Assembly: GCA_965183855.1 (NCBI GenBank)
Contig: CBCYMI010000012.1
Coordinates: 1-62,419, forward strand
Reading direction: 5' to 3'
DNA from: CBCYMI01 sp965183855
GTDB taxonomy: Bacteria; Pseudomonadota; Alphaproteobacteria; Caulobacterales; Maricaulaceae
DNA: 62,419 bases
The stretch's first letter is position 1. Each line of letters opens with the position of its first letter. Below, piece after piece: positions 18,873 to 27,047 of the stretch. The notes under the pieces are model-generated. The model saw only the letters and a program-made list of their open reading frames with translations. It made no database searches and was not told where the DNA came from. The translations under genes were made by a program, and so were the position numbers.

Positions 18873-20198
18873 TTATTTTGTAGGCAATACAGTTGCTGAA
18901 GCTTCTCCAAATCCTATTTTGGTAAACCCTTTCTTTTTGCAATACCCTTTTAAAATAACACGATCACCATCTTCCAGAAAATAGCGTTTTTCTCCATTGG
19001 ATAATAAAATAGGAGATTTCCCCCCATTACTTAACTCTAATAAAGAACCTGCCTCTTTCGGATCTGGCCCTGACTGTGTTCCACTCCCAAATAAATCCCC
19101 CGTTTGTAAATTACAACCATTAACACTATGATGCGCAATCAGCTGAGCAATCGTCCAATATGAATGTTTGAAATTTGTTATACTTAACCGCTCTGGTGAA
19201 ACTCCCTGACGTCTCATTGCTTCCGTTTCTAAAAAAACAGCCAGTTGAATATCAAAGGATCCAGATCTACGATTCTCCTCGCTTTCAAGATAATCTAATG
19301 GTTGCGGATCTTCTTTTGCTCTTGTCCATGCCTGACGATATGGTGCTAAAGCCTCAAGCGTTACAATCCATGGAGAAAGCGTCGATAAAAAATTTTTAGC
19401 CAAAAAAGGACCTAAAGGCTGATATTCCCATGCCTGAATATCCCTTGCAGACCAATCATTAAATAAACAAAGTCCAAAAACATGCGACTCAGCATCCTCA
19501 ATCGAAATAGGGGTTCCCAATAGGTTTCCTTTTCCAATCACAATGCCTATTTCCAATTCATAATCCAGCCTGTTACAAGGCGAAAGCTGAGGATGCTCTT
19601 TATCTAAGAGCTTGATTTGACCTTTCGGTCTTGGAAAGTCAACGCCAGAAACGGCAATGGATGAAGCACGACCATGATAGCCTATCGGAACCCATTTATA
19701 ATTTGGTAAAAGAGGATTATCGGGCCTGAATAAAGAACCAACTTTTGTTGCATGATAAATAGATGTATAAAAATCCGTATAATCTGTGATTTGGCAAGGA
19801 AGCTGGTATTCTATTTCTTCCATCGGAATTAATATCTTTGAAACCTGAAGCAAAGCTTGGTCATCCAAAATATTTTGATCTTTTCTAAATATTCTGGAAA
19901 TTCCAAGCCTTAATTCAGATTGTTTCTGAAAATCCAGTGCCATAAACTCATTTAAAAAAGGAAATGAGCAAGATTTTATCTGCTCATCCAGACCATCCAA
20001 TATATTCAAATCAAATAATGCTTTTAAATCAATCACCTGATCTCCAAGCGCAATTCCTATTCTAAATGCCTCAGATGAATGTTTGCGCCTGATAGAAGCG
20101 TAAGGTAAATTTTGAATTTTGAAATCTGTTTGTTCAGAATTCGCTGATTCAATCCAGCTTTCAAGAGTTTGGTCATGTGTTTCATTCAATCTTATCAT
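18873..20198 (-). CDS. fahA: Fumarylacetoacetase (fumarylacetoacetate hydrolase)
   Basis: Hydrolyses fumarylacetoacetate to fumarate and acetoacetate, the last step of tyrosine catabolism. The family signatures are all visible: TDFYTSIYHATKVGSLFRP with the catalytic His, WVPIGYHGRASSI, LDYELEIG and FNDWSARDIQAWEYQPLG with metal ligands, and the C-terminal GDLFGSGTQSGPDPKEAGS. The length of 441 residues is close to normal. It precedes maiA. No homogentisate dioxygenase or 4-hydroxyphenylpyruvate dioxygenase gene occurs in the window, so the origin of the substrate is not shown here. Confidence 0.95.
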   Translation of the reverse strand: MIRLNETHDQTLESWIESANSEQTDFKIQNLPYASIRRKHSSEAFRIGIALGDQVIDLKALFDLNILDGLDEQIKSCSFPFLNEFMALDFQKQSELRLGISRIFRKDQNILDDQALLQVSKILIPMEEIEYQLPCQITDYTDFYTSIYHATKVGSLFRPDNPLLPNYKWVPIGYHGRASSIAVSGVDFPRPKGQIKLLDKEHPQLSPCNRLDYELEIGIVIGKGNLLGTPISIEDAESHVFGLCLFNDWSARDIQAWEYQPLGPFLAKNFLSTLSPWIVTLEALAPYRQAWTRAKEDPQPLDYLESEENRRSGSFDIQLAVFLETEAMRRQGVSPERLSITNFKHSYWTIAQLIAHHSVNGCNLQTGDLFGSGTQSGPDPKEAGSLLELSNGGKSPILLSNGEKRYFLEDGDRVILKGYCKKKGFTKIGFGEASATVLPTK

Positions 20199-21055
20199 GT
20201 CCTTAAATCCATTTTATATTTTTTCAATAATCCAATTTGCTAGATACAACTTCTCAAGCTATATATCAAATTATATAAAAAACCCAATATATAACATCTA
20301 ATCCTATATAAATCTTTTCACCTCCATTACATCTTCTATTCAGAAATCTTCATATAAGCCTGTCATTTATCTGGTATAAATATTTAACTTTCTTCTTCTA
20401 ATCAAATCTAGAAATCATAAAACACAACCATCAAACCAATCTAAACGCCAAGTTCCTTGTTTAAAACTCATCCATATTTTTTACTTATTTCAAATTTAGG
20501 TAATCAAAAACGATAGACAATCATACCATTAAACTTTCTTTTTTACCTTATTTAAGGTCCTATATTTAGACTAAAGTAAGAGAAATATTAGTTGAGATTA
20601 GTTTTAAATTAAGTTAATTTATTATTAGTTTAGTTTCATTTGCAAGTTTTTTAAAAAATTCTTGAAACTTAAAAAAGGCAAATAGAACCCAAATGGAAAA
20701 ATAAGGATTTTATCAAAAAAGCTAGGAAATAAAAAAATAGAATGTATCAAGACTAGACATCCAAAGCATCAACATAAAGTCAGATTAAAAGTAAATGAAA
20801 AATAAAACCACATGTCTATCATCTCACAAAAAAATAATATGATAGCTAAATAGTTATAAGAGATAATATAGAATTGAAAAATAATGGAAGCTTTCATTCA
20901 ACGCTTTTACATTCAATGTTTCTACATTATTTCAAATATAAAAATAGGTGTTTTCATATATTAATCAGAGAATAAAACATGCACATTACGCCTAAATAAA
21001 AAACATATATATGACAGTTATCATCAGACTAAAACAGATAAAATAGAGACTAAAT
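20199..21055 (+). other. Long AT-rich gene-free gap
   Basis: About 850 bases with no credible coding region on either strand, no recognisable RNA gene and no strong terminator. It separates the divergent fahA and MarR genes and so must contain their promoters. The length and very low GC content are typical of decayed DNA, but I could not recognise any protein fragment in it. Confidence 0.5.
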
Positions 21056-21553
21056 ATGACCCTAGAATTACAAAGCTTTTTACCCTATCGATTATCCAGA
21101 TTGATCAACCGTATTAGTCGACAACTTGCAGATGAATATGATGATAGATTTGACATTAATATTCATCAATGGAGAATTATTGCAGTCTTAGGACAATTCC
21201 CAGGTCTGACAGCAAGTAAAATTGCGCAGATCACTGCAATGGAAAAAGTCTCCATCACACGCGCAGTACAAGATCTGGTCAAGCGTTCCATTTTATACAG
21301 AGAAGCATCTGAAAAAGACGGGCGTTTATCTCATCTTCATCTCGCCCCTCAAGGTCAAAAAATTTATAAGGAAATGGTTCCAATTGCACTTTGGTATGAA
21401 CATTATTTGATTAAAACCTTGCGACCAGAAGAAAAGGCAAATTTTAATGCAATTTTTTTAAAACTTGAGCAAGCTATGACAGAATTGGAAAAACAACCTT
21501 ACGGATTATCAACACTAATCCATAAAGAAAGGAAGAAAAAACAAAAAAAATAG
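21056..21553 (+). CDS. MarR-family winged-helix transcriptional regulator
   Basis: A 165-residue MarR-type regulator. The order is typical: an N-terminal dimerisation helix (LPYRLSRLINRISRQLADEYDD), the winged helix (QWRIIAVLGQFPGLTASKIA, MEKVSITRAVQDLVKR, then the wing EKDGRLSHLHLAPQG), and C-terminal helices. The recognition helix and the wing motif (DGR) are intact. The basic C-terminal tail is longer than usual. No obvious target is adjacent: upstream is an empty gap and downstream is the plasmid-like module, so its regulon and ligand are unknown. Confidence 0.9.
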   Translation: MTLELQSFLPYRLSRLINRISRQLADEYDDRFDINIHQWRIIAVLGQFPGLTASKIAQITAMEKVSITRAVQDLVKRSILYREASEKDGRLSHLHLAPQGQKIYKEMVPIALWYEHYLIKTLRPEEKANFNAIFLKLEQAMTELEKQPYGLSTLIHKERKKKQKK

Positions 21554-21648
21554 ATTTGATTCTAAATCATGTTTTACATGCATATTATTCTAAAAAGAAA
21601 ATATAGATTTGTCTTATAATGAATTATATAATCAATTTGTAAACCAAA

Positions 21649-22239
21649 TTGAAAAAGGCTTTAGTCCTGAGAGTATCGACGGAGCTTTTATTAATTTCAT
21701 CAAGAAAAAAATTTTCCCCTAAAAATAATTTTAGTACTTTTAATATTATCAATAATATTAATACTTTTGATATGACTAATAATATTGATACTTTTGATGT
21801 GACCAATAATATTGATACTTTCGGTATGATTAATACCTCTCATTCAATCACCTCCGCAATCAAACAATCAGATTTAGTTATAATTCCTATTTTCAATGAA
21901 ATAAAATCGCTCTCAGCAGGCATTGGTACAATTCAGGAAATTATACCTTTTAATAAAAACATTATGGTAATTGCAACTAAATTACAAAAAACCAAAGGTG
22001 AAGTTTTTACAGACTGGAAAAATAGTAATGAATATCAAAATATAGATAAAATTATAAGAACCAGTATTGATTTAAAAATACCGATTTTACCTTTAAAATT
22101 TTCAAAAGTTTTTGATACAATTTTTGAAAAAGAATCATCAATTAACCAAATCATAAAAACAGATCGGCTTGCTGCTTTTACATATCGAGAAGTAGCAAAA
22201 CAATTTAATGATATATATGATTTTATTGATAAATATTAA
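21649..22239 (+). CDS. ParA-like partition ATPase remnant, N-terminal part missing
   Basis: Residues about 60-196 look like the C-terminal half of a plasmid ParA/MipZ-type ATPase: a FIDT-like strand, then AIKQSDLVIIPIFNE, a NKNIMVIATKLQK strand and a terminal helix ending in FTYREVAKQFNDIYDFIDKY. The N-terminal P-loop (Walker A) half is absent, and in its place is a fourfold nine-residue repeat. The only start is a TTG with no clear ribosome-binding site. A separate 40-codon ORF just upstream (SYNELYNQFVNQIEKG) suggests fused or frameshifted debris. I regard it as probably non-functional. The ParA link rests on local resemblance and on the plasmid-like context. Confidence 0.45.
   Translation: MKKALVLRVSTELLLISSRKKFSPKNNFSTFNIINNINTFDMTNNIDTFDVTNNIDTFGMINTSHSITSAIKQSDLVIIPIFNEIKSLSAGIGTIQEIIPFNKNIMVIATKLQKTKGEVFTDWKNSNEYQNIDKIIRTSIDLKIPILPLKFSKVFDTIFEKESSINQIIKTDRLAAFTYREVAKQFNDIYDFIDKY
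21727..21834 (+). repeat. Four tandem 27-bp repeats inside the ParA-like gene
   Basis: Copies begin at 21727, 21754, 21781 and 21808 with units like AATATTGATACTTTTGATG; the last three are very similar and the first is diverged. Each is in frame and encodes a nine-residue NNIDTFDVT-type unit. The unit resembles the IDT strand that normally carries the deviant Walker B region of ParA proteins, so the repeat probably expanded from that segment. Confidence 0.9.
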
Positions 22240-22255
22240 AAAATAGGAAAAGATT

Positions 22256-22507
22256 ATGCCATCAAAAAATTCAATAACAGCTTTTAAAAAGTTTCAAAAA
22301 TCAGAAAGGATTTTACCAGATCACCAGAAAATTGCTCAAATCTCAAAAATAGGTAGACCCAAAAAACAAACATTAAAAAGAAGTTATAAAATTACACTTT
22401 CGCTAACTGAAAAGGAAGGGGAAATTTTAAAAGAAAAAGCTGGATTAATACCAGAAGCTACCTATATATACAGCTTTTTAGATCAGCATGGTTTTTTTAA
22501 TTCATAA
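22256..22507 (+). CDS. Small basic plasmid-type protein, possible ribbon-helix-helix partition partner
   Basis: An 83-residue protein that starts 16 bases after the ParA-like gene with an AGGAAAAG ribosome-binding site. A basic N-terminal arm with GRPKKQTLKRSYKITLSL is followed by two predicted helices (TEKEGEILKEKAGL and a C-terminal one), a layout typical of small ribbon-helix-helix proteins that accompany ParA or mobilisation genes on plasmids. No named family is certain. Its place directly behind the ParA-like gene is the main argument for a partition role. Confidence 0.45.
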   Translation: MPSKNSITAFKKFQKSERILPDHQKIAQISKIGRPKKQTLKRSYKITLSLTEKEGEILKEKAGLIPEATYIYSFLDQHGFFNS

Positions 22508-22541
22508 ATAAACATATCGTTTAAAGCATACTGGCTTTTTC

Positions 22542-22572
22542 TAATGTTAGTGTAGTGTTACAGGTCAAAAAA
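22542..22572 (+). repeat. 31-bp direct repeat flanking ardC, copy 1
   Basis: Begins TAATGTTAGTGTAGTGTTAC and ends in a run of A; 29 of 31 positions match the copy at 23563-23593. The similarity fades into the following 60-70 bases (shared TTGTTTTATAA and ATTCCT). It contains TAGTG twice in tandem. It lies beyond the 3-prime end of ardC, with the second copy upstream of ardC. Confidence 0.85.
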
Positions 22573-22683
22573 CCACTTGTAGCTATTTGTTTTATAAAAG
22601 TATTTTTTCAATATTCCTGAAATGACAATACATAATTTTTTAAAATACCTATGCAAAATCAATAAGAGAGAACCTGTTGAAAT

Positions 22684-22710
22684 CAAAAAAAATAGCCTCA
22701 TAAGAGGCTA
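22684..22710 (-). terminator. Rho-independent terminator of ardC
   Basis: On the minus strand TAGCCTC, a four-base loop and GAGGCTA form a seven-pair stem followed by eight consecutive T residues. The stem overlaps the ardC stop codon. Confidence 0.8.
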
Positions 22711-23453
22711 AGAATGTATTGATAAGCTTTATTTGCTTCACTAGATGCTTTAAATATATATTTATGATCATTTTCTAAAAGTTTTAGCCAACTTTTTATA
22801 TAAGATTCATGACTTTCCCTTGGTTGTAAGGTAATGGAAAAGTGGGCATTTAAAAAACTGGATCCTAATTCTGCAATTAATTCTTCATAAGCATATTCTT
22901 GTGTTTTTTGATCATAAGATAATTTTCGATTACATCTGTCTTTATGAGAAGTCCAGTGTATTAATTCGTGAAAAAGAGTAGAATAATATCCTTCTTTTGT
23001 TTTAAAATAGTTGCTTTCTGGAATATTAATAAGATCTTCTTTAGAAGAATAAAAAGCCTGCGCTTTATTATCATGAATAATTTTAGGATTAATTTTTTTA
23101 ATTAGGTTTTCTAAAAATTGATTTTTTTCAATTTTTGTTTTTGGATCTTTTTTTCGAGTTTCTTCTCTGTAATCTTGGGTTTGTTCAATATTAAAAACAT
23201 AATATACTTTAGCAAATGAGTTGTTTTTATATTTAGGTGGTTCTTCTTTAGATTTACTCTCTTCTTTATTTTTTATTTTATTATAATAGTTAATTGGAGT
23301 TCCTTTTTCTCCTTTTTTAATTGATATTCCAAGAGATTTAAATTGTCGAAAAGTACCCCAATGAGTATTTTTGTAATTTCTAGTCATTAATAGTAATTGA
23401 TTTAGACCTTGATACTCATTTTTGCTAATTATATTTATGGCCTTCATGGCCAT
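22698..23453 (-). CDS. ArdC-type antirestriction protein (ssDNA-binding/zincin), N-terminally short
   Basis: The protein begins within the ArdC N-terminal domain: NEYQGLNQLLLM, HWGTFRQFKSLG and IKKGEKGTPINYY match the ArdC/DUF1738 ssDNA-binding part, followed by the metallopeptidase-like half with LFHELIHWTSH (HExxH zinc motif) and YAYEELIAELGSSFL, supplying the third ligand. At 251 residues it lacks about 35-40 residues of the usual start, with the PW-containing first helix. ArdC proteins are carried by conjugative plasmids and protect incoming DNA from host restriction. It lies between the ParA-like and RepA genes, on the opposite strand. Confidence 0.8.
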   Translation of the reverse strand: MAMKAINIISKNEYQGLNQLLLMTRNYKNTHWGTFRQFKSLGISIKKGEKGTPINYYNKIKNKEESKSKEEPPKYKNNSFAKVYYVFNIEQTQDYREETRKKDPKTKIEKNQFLENLIKKINPKIIHDNKAQAFYSSKEDLINIPESNYFKTKEGYYSTLFHELIHWTSHKDRCNRKLSYDQKTQEYAYEELIAELGSSFLNAHFSITLQPRESHESYIKSWLKLLENDHKYIFKASSEANKAYQYILSLL

Positions 23454-23513
23454 TCAATTTTTGTTTGTTTTTTATGATTTGTTTTTGTTTATTATTTTAC
23501 CCAATTTTAAAAG

Positions 23514-23534
23514 TTATCCACAGAGTTACCCACA
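23514..23534 (+). promoter_or_regulatory. Paired DnaA boxes upstream of repA
   Basis: TTATCCACA at 23514-23522 is a perfect DnaA box and TTACCCACA at 23526-23534 matches with one change; their starts are 12 bases apart. They lie about 190 bases upstream of repA. A very similar pair with the same spacing occurs at 35484-35504. Origins of theta plasmids commonly carry DnaA boxes near rep. Confidence 0.6.
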
Positions 23535-23562
23535 ATGGCCTAGTGTTATTAATCTGTTAGAT

Positions 23563-23593
23563 TAATGTTAGTGTAGTGTTACGGGTTAAAAAA
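23563..23593 (+). repeat. 31-bp direct repeat flanking ardC, copy 2
   Basis: Second copy of the repeat at 22542-22572, differing at two positions. It lies 30 bases after the paired DnaA boxes and 130 bases before repA, a position suited to a RepA-binding or promoter element. A partial TAGTGTTA also occurs at about 23541. Confidence 0.85.
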
Positions 23594-23723
23594 TAGACTT
23601 TAAGTTGTTGTTTTATAACCATAAAAAAACAATACAAAATTCCTAAAGGCACGAAAAAAAAGTTGCATTCTTGAAAACACGAAGTATTATGATTCTTGAA
23701 GGGCTAAAGACCAAGACAAAACC

Positions 23724-24671
23724 ATGAAAGAATTAGTACAAAAAAAAGCACTACTCCCAGACAGACATCCTAATAATGATTTCTTCATTGCGGATATTTT
23801 TGACAATTTGCCTCTGAAAGATGATATGGCAAGCATGGAACATCCCATATTTTCTCTTTCCACCCGACCCGATCGGCGCGAACGGAAATATACGAATGGT
23901 GATTTGACTATTTCAGTCATTCCAAGTACGCGAGGATTGCCAACAATTCATGATAAGGATGTTTTGCTTTACTGCACCTCTCTCTTGATGAATGAAATCA
24001 ATGAAGGTAGAATTCCACCGCAAACCCTACGGATTTCTACACATGATCTTCTGGTAGCAACGAATCGCACCACAGATGGCCGTAGCTATGCACGGCTTAA
24101 AGAGGCGCTTGTACGCCTGCGCAGTGTGACAATCAAAACCAATATCATGACGAATGGCAAGAGAATAGAAAGAGGCTTCGGTCTCCTCGATAGTTATGAA
24201 ATCGTAGAAAGTAGTAGGGTAAAAGATCGTATGGTTCGGCTAGAAATTACACTTTCAGACTGGTTTTATAATTCAATTCTCGGCAAAGAGGTTTTGACGA
24301 TAAATCGAGACTATTTCAGGCTACGTGGTGCTATTGAGCGCAGATTATACGAGATTGCTCGCAAGCATTGCGGTCGAAATCAGGAATGGCAGATTGGGCT
24401 TAAACAGTTAAGAGAAAAAACAGGCTCAACTTCGAGCTTGGTTAAATTTAGATTTATTATAAAAGAACATGTTAAACTCAATCACTTACCAGATTATAAG
24501 ATTTCTTTCTCAGAAAATGATATTGTTAAATTCACCCCCCAAGCCTCCATGCTTGATTTTAATAGTGTAAACTACCTTAAACTAGAGACAATTAGCAGAG
24601 CTAAAAAAATTATAAAAAAAGAAAATAGAAAAAGGAAGTCTATGGGCAAGAATTATTTAATCAGTCAATGA
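23724..24671 (+). CDS. Plasmid replication initiator protein RepA (RPA family)
   Basis: A 315-residue protein matching the replication initiator protein A family (PF10134 type) found on plasmids of acetic acid bacteria and other alphaproteobacteria. Recognisable segments are FFIADIFDNLPLKDDMASME, HPIFSLSTRPDRRERKY, GLPTIHDKDVLLYCTS, TNRTTDGRSYARLKEALVRL and FRLRGAIERRLYEIARKHCG. Base composition changes within the gene: 24061-24120 has 35 of 60 G/C, whereas 24601-24660 has about 12 of 60, and the C-terminal 70 residues are Lys-rich and diverged. The catalytic or DNA-binding core appears intact. With DnaA boxes upstream and iteron-like repeats downstream, it marks a plasmid replicon. Confidence 0.85.
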   Translation: MKELVQKKALLPDRHPNNDFFIADIFDNLPLKDDMASMEHPIFSLSTRPDRRERKYTNGDLTISVIPSTRGLPTIHDKDVLLYCTSLLMNEINEGRIPPQTLRISTHDLLVATNRTTDGRSYARLKEALVRLRSVTIKTNIMTNGKRIERGFGLLDSYEIVESSRVKDRMVRLEITLSDWFYNSILGKEVLTINRDYFRLRGAIERRLYEIARKHCGRNQEWQIGLKQLREKTGSTSSLVKFRFIIKEHVKLNHLPDYKISFSENDIVKFTPQASMLDFNSVNYLKLETISRAKKIIKKENRKRKSMGKNYLISQ

Positions 24672-24871
24672 AAAACTTTTTATAAAAACAAGTTTCCTAA
24701 ACTATCTGGCAATCAAAAATCCTTTAAAACCTCCACTGATCTTTTTTAGGTAAAACTTTATATAGAGAAAAGCATTTTATCTTGAAAAAAGATAATTAAG
24801 ACTTTATATCTCCAATATCCATTGAAAACAAATTATCCATTCATTTGAACAACATCCATATCCCACATATA

Positions 24872-24947
24872 ATTGATTTAAAAACAATACATTGATTTAA
24901 AAACAATACATTGATTTAAAAACAATACATTGATTTAAAAACAATAC
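24872..24947 (+). repeat. Four tandem 19-bp repeats, iteron-like
   Basis: The unit ATTGATTTAAAAACAATAC recurs four times, at 24872, 24891, 24910 and 24929, essentially without change. It begins 200 bases after repA. Unit length and head-to-tail arrangement suit iterons bound by a plasmid Rep protein; the period of 19 is not a whole number of helical turns, which is a mild argument against. No ORF covers the array. Confidence 0.9.
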
Positions 24948-25084
24948 ATAACCTGTCTTTCCAACTCCATACAGAAAATTCAAAACTAAAGAAACCAACA
25001 TCTTATTCCATACGGAACTCCAATTTGAAGATAAATCACCTTTCTGCCCAAATGAGCCATTTTCAATCCATTGAGAAAAATAAA

Positions 25085-25402
25085 ATGGAGTATCTTATAA
25101 ACGATCCTGATTTTAAATACTTTATTGCCCGAAACACCTTTATTCATCTATTTTTCGTACTGATTATTTTATTTCTGTTTAGTTTTTATCTAATGAGCTG
25201 GACCTGGTTTCCAGATATTGTTAATTATCGTTTCCCTAAAGATTCTCAAATCAGCTTAGAAATATGGATGACATTTGTGCTTGTGATAAGCAGCATTATC
25301 TTATCTGCATTTTATACCTTCGTTATCGGATCAAAATCAGAAAAATTAAAAAATGCACTTCTTCAAAAACGGGTTTATAAACACGTAAATAAGAATGTAT
25401 AA
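25085..25402 (+). CDS. DUF485 (YjcH-type) inner-membrane protein
   Basis: A 105-residue protein with two transmembrane helices (about residues 20-42 and 62-84), starting MEYLINDPDFKYFIARNTF, as in DUF485 proteins. The family normally lies directly upstream of the acetate permease gene actP and is cotranscribed with it. Here the actP counterpart follows but is broken. I chose the ATG at 25085 because it leaves the family-standard length; longer starts at 25052 (ATG) or 25025 (TTG) are possible. With its partner lost, the gene may be drifting. Confidence 0.8.
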   Translation: MEYLINDPDFKYFIARNTFIHLFFVLIILFLFSFYLMSWTWFPDIVNYRFPKDSQISLEIWMTFVLVISSIILSAFYTFVIGSKSEKLKNALLQKRVYKHVNKNV

Positions 25403-25592
25403 ACAAAACCTCATTTAACAATCTAAATGCGATTATACTCTATTAAACCCTTCCGCACTCTTTTTAAACTTCCATGAGTTAATCCTTAGACAAACGTATA
25501 ATAAAGACCTAAAACCTAAAAAAACGTATTAAAGCTGTCTCGTTTTAAGTTTTCTCTTATTATAAAAACAGCTTTTTCCATATATCCTAACT

Positions 25593-26697
25593 CTGAAAAC
25601 AATAAAAAAAATATATTCTGCTATCTTCAGTATACCTTGCCCATTCTCTTTGGACTTGTTTTTTTCTACAAGAAGACGGATTTGCAAATACAATCAGAAC
25701 AGCAGAAACTATTGACAAACAGGCTTTAAATTTCCCTGCAATCATTATCTTTATGATCTTTGTTAGCATGACATTAATCATTACACGATGAGCCGCAAAA
25801 TTTAGCTGGTCTCGCAGTGAATTTTACACTGCGGGAGGGGGAATCCCTGCCTGAAAATGGAATAGCTATTTCTGGTGATTTTCTATCAGCAGCAATTTTT
25901 TTAGGAATTACAGCAAGTCTTTACTTTCAGGGAATCGATGCTCTAATCTTAATCGCAAGAACCTTATCTTCATAACCTCTTGTTTTATTTCTGATATCTG
26001 AACGATTGCATAATCTTGGTCGATTTACCTTTATAGATGTTCTTTCATTTAAGCATTCGTCCAATAAAATAAGAACTTTTGCCAGTATTGCTTCCTTATG
26101 TGTCCTTGCTTTTTATCTTATTGCGCAACTCGTTGGAGCAGGAAAGCTCATTCAGATATTATTTGGACTTGACTATAAAATTGCAATTATCAGTATTAGT
26201 CTGTTAATGGTTATTTATGTTGCTTTTGGAGGCATGCTCGCAGCAATCTGGTTCAGTTCATAAAAGCAATCTTGCTCATATTCAGCGGATTTATCTTAGT
26301 CTTCCTAATTTTATATCATTTTGATTTTAATCTTGTAACCCTCTTTAATTCAGCAAGCATAACCCATCCTATGGGAATAAAGATAATGGAAACAGGCGGA
26401 TGGTTAAAAGACCCGATTTCTATTCTCTCAACAGGATTAACACTAATATTTGGCTTTATAGGACTTCCTCATATTTTGATGCGATTATTTACAGTTAAAA
26501 ATGCAAAAGCCTCAAGAAAATCTGCTTTTTATGCCATCACAATTATTGGCATTTTTCAACTCATGATTATTGTAATTGGTTTTGGAGCAATTTCCTTAAT
26601 TATGAATAATCCGCAATATCATACTGTTTCAGGAAACATGATTGGCGGAAAAAATATGGTTATCTTGCATGCACGCCATTTTAAGACATATTGGTGA
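25593..26697 (+). pseudogene. actP: Acetate permease (ActP-type sodium:solute symporter), decayed
   Basis: Pieces in several frames line up in order with ActP: a signal-like start near 25593, NFPAIIIFMIFVSMTLIITR, a TGA near 25787, WSRSEFYTAGGG, a shift, GIAISGDFLSAA, another stop before PLVLFLISERLHNLGRFTF, then AFYLIAQLVGAGKLIQILFG and FGGMLA, a one-base deletion at about 26255 (W-VQ-FIKAILL), then GLPHILMRLFTVKNAKASRKS and NMIGGKNM. The downstream third of the permease is missing. Lesions include stops and indels outside A-runs, so this is genuine decay. The organism has probably lost this acetate uptake route. Confidence 0.9.
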
Positions 26698-26930
26698 TTA
26701 TACGAATGATCAGTTTGCAGACCCAAAAGATTATGAAACCATTAATGGATTTACAATATAAACTTTCACTTGCAAAACAAAAATATGCTCTCATCTTTGG
26801 GATTAATAATAACCCCTCCTCATGTTAGAACTTTTTTTGGGTATGATACACAGACACATGATGCAAAAGGTCGGATCTTCTATATTAAGGGAACCGCTAA
26901 ATTCTAGTTTTTCTAATTATAATTTTACCC
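26698..26930 (+). other. Unrecognised coding fragments after actP
   Basis: Two stretches with protein-like texture occur in different frames: GDYTNDQFADPKDYETINGF (about 26690-26760) and TPPHVRTFFGYDTQTHDAKG ending in a TAG at about 26906. They have no start signals. They do not resemble the missing end of ActP, so a deletion probably joined actP to the end of another gene that I cannot identify. Confidence 0.35.
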
Positions 26931-26940
26931 GTTCTTACCC

Positions 26941-26977
26941 CCATAAAAAGCCCGATATAGCTTAAATATATCGGGCT
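26941..26977 (-). terminator. Rho-independent terminator of cysS
   Basis: AGCCCGATATA (26949-26959) pairs perfectly with TATATCGGGCT (26967-26977) around a seven-base loop. On the minus strand the stem is followed by TTTTT. It lies about 70 bases beyond the cysS stop. Confidence 0.9.
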
Positions 26978-27047
26978 AAATCTATTATAAGAAATCAGGA
27001 TTTTCTTATAAATCATGCATGATTTAAGCTTATAAAATCAGTTTGTC

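Noticed and set aside
23687..23920. Minus-strand ORF overlapping the start of repA
   Set aside because: It is a shadow of repA, whose reading frame matches a known family.
24872..24947. CRISPR-like or tRNA-related repeat
   Set aside because: Units abut without spacers; the arrangement next to repA suits iterons better.
25587..25781. Minus-strand 64-codon ORF opposite actP
   Set aside because: It is the complement of the actP pseudogene start, which explains the sequence better.
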